The position numbers and the translations under genes were made by a program. Below the pieces are notes generated by a model that ran no database searches, was not told where the DNA came from, and worked only from the letters and a program-made list of their open reading frames with translations. 64,000 nt of DNA, taken from 66-474 sp040388785 (GTDB lineage Bacteria; Pseudomonadota; Gammaproteobacteria; Xanthomonadales; Rhodanobacteraceae). Position 1 is the first letter of the stretch; every line of letters begins with the position of its first letter. The DNA is taken from NCBI GenBank assembly GCA_040388785.1, contig JAZKBD010000008.1:85670-149669 (forward strand), read 5' to 3'. Positions 59,601 through 64,000 of the stretch are shown here, piece after piece.

Positions 59601-60644
59601 CTACCTGTCTTCGCCACGCGCCACCTGCGCGCGGCGAATCATCTGCTGCACCTCCGGCGTTGCATGAATCGGAATCAATTCGACGTCGGGGTTCGCGTTG
59701 GCGAACACGCGAAACACTTCGTCCGCGAAGGCTTGGCCGATGCAGGCGATGCCTGCGAAATCGAGCACGACGGTCCGGAAACGCTCGATCCGTTGCATCA
59801 GGCGCTTGGCTTGCGAACGCGACACCAGGTTTTCGTCACCCACCCGGGCGAGCCGTACCGGCACCACGGTTTTTGCAAACGCGTAGTCATCGGGGCCGCT
59901 GGAGAACGTGTCGAACACCTGCTTTGCGGTGCGCTTCGATTTGATTGCGATTTGCATCAACACCGTGGTGCCGCGCCGTGCGTAGCGTGGTTCGATGCGT
60001 TCGAGCAGATCGTCGGCCTGCTTGTCGTCGTGATCGAACACCAATTGGCCGGATGCAATCTGGAAGCGGTCGAACATCCTCGAAGTGAAGAAAACGCCCT
60101 CGCCCGAATGCCGGCGCGGGTCGGTGGTCAGCTTGCCCTTGGACAATTCCAGCAGCGCCAAGCGCGAATCGGAAAGCCTGAGTGCCGCGGTGATCTTGCG
60201 AAAAATACCCACGCCGTCATCGGATACCAACAGCGTCACCCTTTCCCGCGTGCGGTCCACGAACACGCGCAGGCGCGAGCCGCCGGAATGGTCGATCGCG
60301 TTGTTGACCATTTCGGTCAGGCCGTGATGGCAGATCTCGATCAGGTTGGCGGGCAGGCCGCGCAGCAACGGCGCGATGTCGTGCAACCACACCCAGTTCT
60401 CTTCCAGCCCGTACAGCGAGTGGGTGAACACCGCGCGCCGGCTGGGTCCGAGGCCGTAAGTCGGTCGGGTGGTGCCGGATTTGGCGAGATAACCGCGCTC
60501 GATCAACTCGCGCGCGCGCGCCGCAACGGTCTGCCGCGTCAGGCCCAACGCTTCCCCGACCACCGCCACCAAGTCCTGCGGATTTTTCTCGACGCGGGCC
60601 AGCAGCGCGGCATCGATTTCGGGGGAACGGTCGGGGCGAGGCAT
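59601..60644 (-). CDS. wHTH - GHKL ATPase - DUF4325 (STAS-like) fusion regulator
   Basis: A 347-residue soluble protein in three parts. Residues 1-70: winged helix, with DLVAVVGEALGLTRQTVAARARELIERGYLAKSG. Residues about 90-220: histidine-kinase-type ATPase with N box ICHHGLTEMVNNAIDHSGG, G1 box LVSDDGVGIFRKI and G2-like SGEGVFFTSRMFD; there is no phosphoacceptor His domain. Residues about 255-340: DUF4325/STAS-like domain (ENLVSRSQAKRLMQRIERFRTVVLDFAGIACIGQAFADEVF). Domain order suggests an ATP-dependent transcription factor or one-piece partner-switch module. Such fusions exist, but I know of no assigned function. Confidence 0.8.
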   Translation of the reverse strand: MPRPDRSPEIDAALLARVEKNPQDLVAVVGEALGLTRQTVAARARELIERGYLAKSGTTRPTYGLGPSRRAVFTHSLYGLEENWVWLHDIAPLLRGLPANLIEICHHGLTEMVNNAIDHSGGSRLRVFVDRTRERVTLLVSDDGVGIFRKITAALRLSDSRLALLELSKGKLTTDPRRHSGEGVFFTSRMFDRFQIASGQLVFDHDDKQADDLLERIEPRYARRGTTVLMQIAIKSKRTAKQVFDTFSSGPDDYAFAKTVVPVRLARVGDENLVSRSQAKRLMQRIERFRTVVLDFAGIACIGQAFADEVFRVFANANPDVELIPIHATPEVQQMIRRAQVARGEDR

Positions 60645-60724
60645 GCATCGACTGTAAGGTTTGCGCGGCCGATTGTAAAGTTACGATGGTAAAAGTGCCG
60701 TCGCGGGATGCGCCGACGCGTGGT

Positions 60725-61126
60725 TCAGGGCACCCGATTGATTGCGATGTGTGCCAGCACGAGCGCAACGATGGTGCACATGGTCCAGAAATGCAGCTTG
60801 AGGCGCGACCGCTGCTGCGCGGGCGCCGCGTTGCGCAAGCGCAGTCCAAGCGCCACCTGCCAGGCCGTCATCAACAAGGCAAACGTGGCAAGCCAGATCC
60901 CGGCCAGCCCTTGCCGCGCGACGCCTGCCGACATCGGCAGCCACGCGTGGACGAAGGCCAGCATCAAAATGATCGGTCCGATCCAGAAATGCAGCGCCAT
61001 GCCGCGCCCATGCGTCGTGGCCGGAGCGGCCACGACGGTCCGCGCGATATACGGAATGCCAACCGTTGCGGCCAGCAGCAAAGCGGCGAGCCAACCCAAC
61101 GAGGCGGTCCACAGGAACAACATCAT
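60725..61126 (-). CDS. four-helix membrane protein, possibly haem-binding, 133 aa
   Basis: Four hydrophobic segments with His residues within or next to helices (GRGMALHFWIGPIILMLAFVHAWLP; RSRLKLHFWTMCTIVALVLAHIAI). The spacing recalls small b-type cytochrome or ferric-reductase-like membrane proteins, but no family is certain. AGGAG lies before ATG 61126. The ATG overlaps the stop of the upstream gene, so both form a two-gene unit behind a MerR-type promoter. Confidence 0.68.
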   Translation of the reverse strand: MMLFLWTASLGWLAALLLAATVGIPYIARTVVAAPATTHGRGMALHFWIGPIILMLAFVHAWLPMSAGVARQGLAGIWLATFALLMTAWQVALGLRLRNAAPAQQRSRLKLHFWTMCTIVALVLAHIAINRVP

Positions 61127-61569
61127 TCGCTCCTGCTTACGACGTGGACGACGCGGGTCAGCACTACGACCCGGTCCGCGTGCAGGCGGCGCGAAGCGTC
61201 CAGTGTTCCGCGAATCTGCGCCACTGCGCCGGGTCTGAGATCGGTGATGGCACCCATCGTGAATTTCGCGGTCCGTTCCACCACGAACTCAAGCCGGGTT
61301 CCGGTCCCGCGGAAATCCGCACCACCGACGGACCGCAACACTTCCGCGACGCGCAGGTTTCCGGCGGCGCGCCCTTCCAGCCGGACCACCGGCTCGATGC
61401 GCATGCTGGGCTGGGCCTTCCCGACGTCGGCGGACGTGGTGATCGAAGCGCGCATGGCACGCGCACGCCGCGCGATGTTGCCGGCGAGGAGGCCCGCCGC
61501 GACGATCAGCACCGAAGCCAGCAGAATCCCGGCGATTCTTGCGCGCGTGAGCAACTTTCCGGATGGCAT
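61123..61569 (-). CDS. membrane-anchored periplasmic protein with OB-like domain, ~148 aa
   Basis: One N-terminal membrane helix (RIAGILLASVLIVAAGLLAG) and a small beta-rich domain (VVRLEGRAAGNLRVAEVLRS, AITDLRPGAVAQIRGTLDASRRLHADRVVVL) that recalls OB-fold or DUF5666-like envelope domains. The start is set at ATG 61569, since transcription from the MerR-type promoter would begin near 61592; ATG 61584 is possible, while GTG 61608 lies within the promoter. Function unknown. Coupled to the membrane protein downstream. Confidence 0.65.
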   Translation of the reverse strand: MPSGKLLTRARIAGILLASVLIVAAGLLAGNIARRARAMRASITTSADVGKAQPSMRIEPVVRLEGRAAGNLRVAEVLRSVGGADFRGTGTRLEFVVERTAKFTMGAITDLRPGAVAQIRGTLDASRRLHADRVVVLTRVVHVVSRSE

Positions 61570-61599
61570 GGAAGCGTCCCGCATTGCCGCGACGACGCC

Positions 61600-61631
61600 A
61601 TCTTGCACCTTGCAGCAAGGTGCAAGGTCAA
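61600..61631 (-). promoter_or_regulatory. MerR-type promoter and 25-bp palindromic operator
   Basis: On the minus strand TTGACC (61631-61626) and CAAGAT (61605-61600) are 20 bp apart, the overlong spacer typical of MerR-activated promoters. A perfect palindrome (12-bp arms CTTGCACCTTGC/GCAAGGTGCAAG, central A; 61602-61626) fills the spacer. The -35 overlaps the merR stop codon. The genes controlled are those at 61569-61123 and 61126-60725. Confidence 0.75.
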
Positions 61632-62044
61632 GTCACGCGTTGGCGTGATACCGGGCACATCGGCTTGCGCTCGTTGCGCAAGGTGGCCGCCAGGTTCTGC
61701 AACTCGGATTTCATCCGCCTCAACAGCTTGAGCTTGCCGTCCACCACCGCCATGCGCCGGTCCGTCGCGTCGAGGAATTTCCGTTGCGCATCCGGCTTCA
61801 GCGCGGAGACGCCCGCACGCGTCGCGAGCACCCGGTGCAATTCGAATACGTCCTTGATGTCGGCCAGCGTGAAGCCGATTTCCTGGCAGGCGCGCACGAA
61901 CCGCACGCGCTCGAGATCCTTCTTTGCATAGTCCCGGTATCCGGAATGCGTGCGCAACGCCTTCGGCAACAGTCCTTCGCGTTCATAGAAACGCAAGGTT
62001 TGCGGATGCACGCCCGCCGCCTTGGCCAACTGTCCGATGCGCAT
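61628..62044 (-). CDS. MerR family transcriptional regulator
   Basis: A 138-residue regulator. N-terminal winged helix MRIGQLAKAAGVHPQTLRFYEREGLLPKALRTHSGYRDY; then DLERVRFVRACQEIGFTLADIKDVFELH and the long dimer helix. The C-terminus has RNERKPMCPVSRQ with one Cys; the Cys pair used by CueR or ZntR for metal is incomplete, so the inducer is unclear. ATG 62044 gives the usual N-terminus. Its last codons contain the -35 element of the downstream operon. Confidence 0.9.
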   Translation of the reverse strand: MRIGQLAKAAGVHPQTLRFYEREGLLPKALRTHSGYRDYAKKDLERVRFVRACQEIGFTLADIKDVFELHRVLATRAGVSALKPDAQRKFLDATDRRMAVVDGKLKLLRRMKSELQNLAATLRNERKPMCPVSRQRVT

Positions 62045-62161
62045 GATGCACACCTCGCACTTTGCAGGCGCGGGGCGAATGCTCCGACCTGTGCCACCGA
62101 CGACGCTGAATGCTAGCACCGCGGGGCAGTGCTCGTTTTGCACGAGACCCGCGCCATCAGA

Positions 62162-62188
62162 AAAGCCCCGCTTTCGCAAGCGGGGCTT
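62162..62188 (-). terminator. intrinsic terminator after the DUF1993 gene
   Basis: AAAGCCCCGCTT and AAGCGGGGCTTT form a 12-bp stem with a short loop (TCG/GCG region). On the minus strand it is followed by TTCT after the final T-run, 69 bp beyond the stop at 62257. Confidence 0.8.
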
Positions 62189-62256
62189 TGAAAAAGAAGA
62201 CAACTATTTTTTCGAAGCCTTCGGCGCAATGAAAAAAGCTTTCATGGCATCGCCGC

Positions 62257-62763
62257 TCACCGCTCGCCCAGGAAATCCTTCTTGCCGATCTGGGTGCCGG
62301 CCACGCGCAGGATGTCGTAGGCGGTGGCGCAATGGAAGAAGATGTTGGGCAGCGAGTACTCGGTGAGGTAGGCGAGGCCGGTGAATTCCACGTCGCCGGC
62401 ACGTGTCTTCATCACCACCTTGCGCGCTTCGCTGCCATCGATCTGCTCGGGCGCGAAGGATTTCGCGTAGGCAATCGCGGCGTCGGTGCGCTGGTAAGCC
62501 TCGGCCAGCGTCTTCTCCTTGTCCTCGAACGACTTCGGTTCCACGCCGGCCAGTCGGGCCGCGCCGCGCGCGGCGGTGTCGCAGGCGATCTGTATCTGCT
62601 TGATCAGCGGCAGCATGTCGAAGATCAGGCGCTGCTGCAGCAGGTTGTCGGGATCGATGCCCCGTTCCTTCGCGTGTGCTTCGCCTTTCTTCAACACGTT
62701 CGCGAGATTGGTCAGCGCGCGGACGAATACGGGAACGGAAGCCTGGTACATCGAGATGGTCAT
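62257..62763 (-). CDS. DUF1993 family protein
   Basis: A 168-residue helical protein, complete, with the family pattern MTISMYQASVPVFVRALTNLANVLKKGEAHA, LIFDMLPLIKQIQIACDTAARGAARLAG and LPNIFFHCATAYDILRVAGTQIGKKDFLG. It belongs to the DinB-like four-helix group; function unknown. A terminator follows. Confidence 0.9.
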   Translation of the reverse strand: MTISMYQASVPVFVRALTNLANVLKKGEAHAKERGIDPDNLLQQRLIFDMLPLIKQIQIACDTAARGAARLAGVEPKSFEDKEKTLAEAYQRTDAAIAYAKSFAPEQIDGSEARKVVMKTRAGDVEFTGLAYLTEYSLPNIFFHCATAYDILRVAGTQIGKKDFLGER

Positions 62764-62804
62764 GGTGTTGCTCCAGTAGTGGTTCGGGACAAGGATTTCT
62801 TCAA

Positions 62805-62905
62805 CCGTTCGTGTTGAGCGTAGCGAAGCGAAGCTTCGCGAAGTCGAAACACCCGGACGGTGCCCTTCGACTCCGGCGCTGCGCGCCTACGCTCAGGGCG
62901 AACGG
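62805..62905. repeat. REP-like inverted repeat upstream of the DUF1993 gene
   Basis: CCGTTCGTGTTGAGCGTAG (62805-62823) and CTACGCTCAGGGCGAACGG (62887-62905) are imperfect inverted copies about 80 bp apart; between them GAAGTCGAAACACC and CCCTTCGACTCC form an inner pair. Elements with this GTTCGCCCTGAGC-type core are widely dispersed in proteobacterial intergenic DNA. Confidence 0.6.
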
Positions 62906-62907
62906 AT

Positions 62908-63117
62908 TTATCGCAAGTCAGGTCGCGCGTGGCCGCGCAGGATGCGTGCAGGCAGCAGGAACAGTGCGCGCAGGAACTCGAATACGCCATCGACGGCAAA
63001 ACCGAGCAGCCGGAACGGCAGCGCGATCAGCCACACCAGCGGCCACAGGATCAGCGCCAGCAACGCCAGCGGCCAACAGAAGATCAGCAACAGCAACCAC
63101 AACAGGAAGGTCATCAT
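62908..63117 (-). CDS. small hydrophobic membrane protein, 69 aa
   Basis: Two membrane segments (FLLWLLLLIFCWPLALLALILWPLVWLI and LLGFAVDGVFEFLRALFLLPARIL) and a basic tail. GAGG precedes ATG 63117 (63114 also possible). No known function; it may belong with the MFS pump gene upstream on the same strand. Confidence 0.62.
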   Translation of the reverse strand: MMTFLLWLLLLIFCWPLALLALILWPLVWLIALPFRLLGFAVDGVFEFLRALFLLPARILRGHARPDLR

Positions 63118-63180
63118 TGCGGCGTCCTCGGAGCGAGTGCGTGCAGGGTCACATGGGGCCGTGGCCGGCAAAAGCCAAGT

Positions 63181-64000
63181 TCATGTCGTTTTTGCGGCGG
63201 CCGCGGCCACGGCTATCCCGCGGGTCGCGCGCAGCGTGAGGATGAACGCCGCCAACACCAGCATTGCGGCCAGCACGTAGGCGACGCCCGGCAGGTGTCC
63301 CGACAACGGCGCGTGCTTGCTGATGAACAATGCGAACAGGTTGGCGAACAGCGCAGGCCCGAAGATGCCGGCGAGGCTTTGCAGGCTGGTCAGAGCGCCT
63401 TGCAGGCGGCCTTGTTCGTTCGGGTCGACCTGGTGCGTGATCAGTGATTGCGCTGGTGGGCCGGCCAAGCCGCCGAGGCACAGGAACGGAATCCCGGTGA
63501 GGAAGATCCACGCTTCCGGCGCAAAGCCGAACACGAAATAGCCGACGGCGACGAACGCGAGGCCGGCCAGGATCATCCGGCGCTCGCCCAGTTTCGGCAT
63601 CAGCTTGCGCACCAGCACCGCCTGAACAAGGCCGCTGCACAATCCGACGATGCCCAGCGTGTAGCCGACCGTTTGCGGTCCCCAGCCGTAGCGGTAGTCG
63701 GTGTACAGCACATAGGTGGAATTGATCGACAGCTGCGCCAGCGCCAGCAGGAAGAACACCGCCGCCAGCGCCAGCACCTGCGGATAACGTTTCAGCAGCA
63801 GCAACGAACCCAGCGGATTGGCGTGGCGCCATTCGAACTTCGACGCGCGTCGCTCCTGCGGCAATGATTCCGGCAACACCATGAAGCCGTAGCAGAAGTT
63901 GACGATGCACAAGCCCGCCGCCACCCAGAACGGCAGGCGGATCCACAGATGCCCGAGGAAGCCGCCCAGCGCCGGACCCACGATAAAGCCGACCGCGAAC
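63181..64000 (-). CDS. TetA-like MFS efflux transporter (5' part outside the window)
   Basis: The frame is open at the window end, so the N-terminal helices are missing. The visible 272 residues start FAVGFIVGPALGGFLGHLW (the motif at the end of helix 5), followed by PFWVAAGLCIVNFCYGFMVLPESLP, a cytosolic loop, and six more helices with YTLGIVGLCSGLVQAVLVRKLMPKLGERR and GPPAQSLITHQVDPNEQGRLQGALTSLQSL. This is the tetracycline-efflux (TetA class) type; many chromosomal copies do not confer resistance. Confidence 0.87.
   Translation of the reverse strand, partial: FAVGFIVGPALGGFLGHLWIRLPFWVAAGLCIVNFCYGFMVLPESLPQERRASKFEWRHANPLGSLLLLKRYPQVLALAAVFFLLALAQLSINSTYVLYTDYRYGWGPQTVGYTLGIVGLCSGLVQAVLVRKLMPKLGERRMILAGLAFVAVGYFVFGFAPEAWIFLTGIPFLCLGGLAGPPAQSLITHQVDPNEQGRLQGALTSLQSLAGIFGPALFANLFALFISKHAPLSGHLPGVAYVLAAMLVLAAFILTLRATRGIAVAAAAAKTT

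Overview
The window reads as a 64-kb piece of a GC-rich gammaproteobacterial chromosome, most like the Lysobacterales (Xanthomonadales), probably a Rhodanobacteraceae-type genus. This is inferred from four things: the block lepA-lepB-DUF4845-rnc-era-recO, a dihydrolipoyl dehydrogenase carrying its own N-terminal lipoyl domain, the high GC content, and dispersed intergenic hairpin repeats. Three runs of exactly 10 N (24019, 31997, 39173) sit inside genes. In two of them the flanking coding frames do not agree across the 10 N, so they are scaffold placeholders of unknown true length. Several single-base frame breaks elsewhere may also be assembly errors.

Layout. 1-1.4 kb: chromosomal genes (membrane protein tail, hypothetical protein, alkyltransferase-like protein) and a tRNA-Phe with its own promoter. 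1.46-8.14 kb: a compact integrative element inserted at the 3' end of tRNA-Phe. It holds a P4-type integrase, an AlpA-like HTH protein, a tightly overlapping run of small genes around a primase-polymerase, a secreted cargo protein on the opposite strand, 12-bp integrase arm-type repeats at both ends, and an imperfect copy of the tRNA 3' end as the right attachment site. 8.1-17.7 kb: frameshifted AhpD-like gene, multicopper oxidase with a His-rich periplasmic partner, fatty-acid hydroxylase, yggX-mutY-AsmA-like, ftsY, rsmD, coaD. 17.9-23.5 kb: the lepA to recO block (translation, secretion, RNA processing, repair). 23.5-30.3 kb: response regulator-Hpt protein, YdbH/YdbL envelope pair, DegV, rlmD, cysteine hydrolase.

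30.3-32.4 kb is a lower-GC patch of broken genes: a transglutaminase-like gene, translationally coupled to an orphan Rhs core plus C-terminal tip, followed by a four-helix membrane protein that could be its immunity partner. 32.6-37 kb: SIR2 deacetylase, a 5'-truncated ferrochelatase, tatABC, dinB (Pol IV). 37.4-43 kb: a sulfate ABC importer (binding protein, two permeases, ATPase) followed by a small membrane protein and an OprO/P-type porin. 43-47 kb: DinB-like protein, E3 and E2 of pyruvate dehydrogenase on the minus strand, both with repetitive hairpin DNA translated inside their interdomain linkers. 47-57 kb: lipoproteins, cupin, an EamA transporter divergent from a LysR regulator, PepSY protein, MFS transporter, S41 protease and EnvC-like amidase activator.

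57-64 kb: NRDE protein, DUF3014, NnrU, a wHTH-GHKL ATPase-DUF4325 fusion, a MerR regulator whose 3' end overlaps a MerR-type promoter and 25-bp palindrome in front of two membrane-protein genes, DUF1993, a small membrane protein and a TetA-like MFS pump cut by the window edge. The strongest candidates for undescribed biology are the tRNA-Phe element, the orphan Rhs cassette, the MerR-controlled two-gene membrane operon, the wHTH-ATPase-DUF4325 protein, and the repeat insertions in the E2/E3 linkers.
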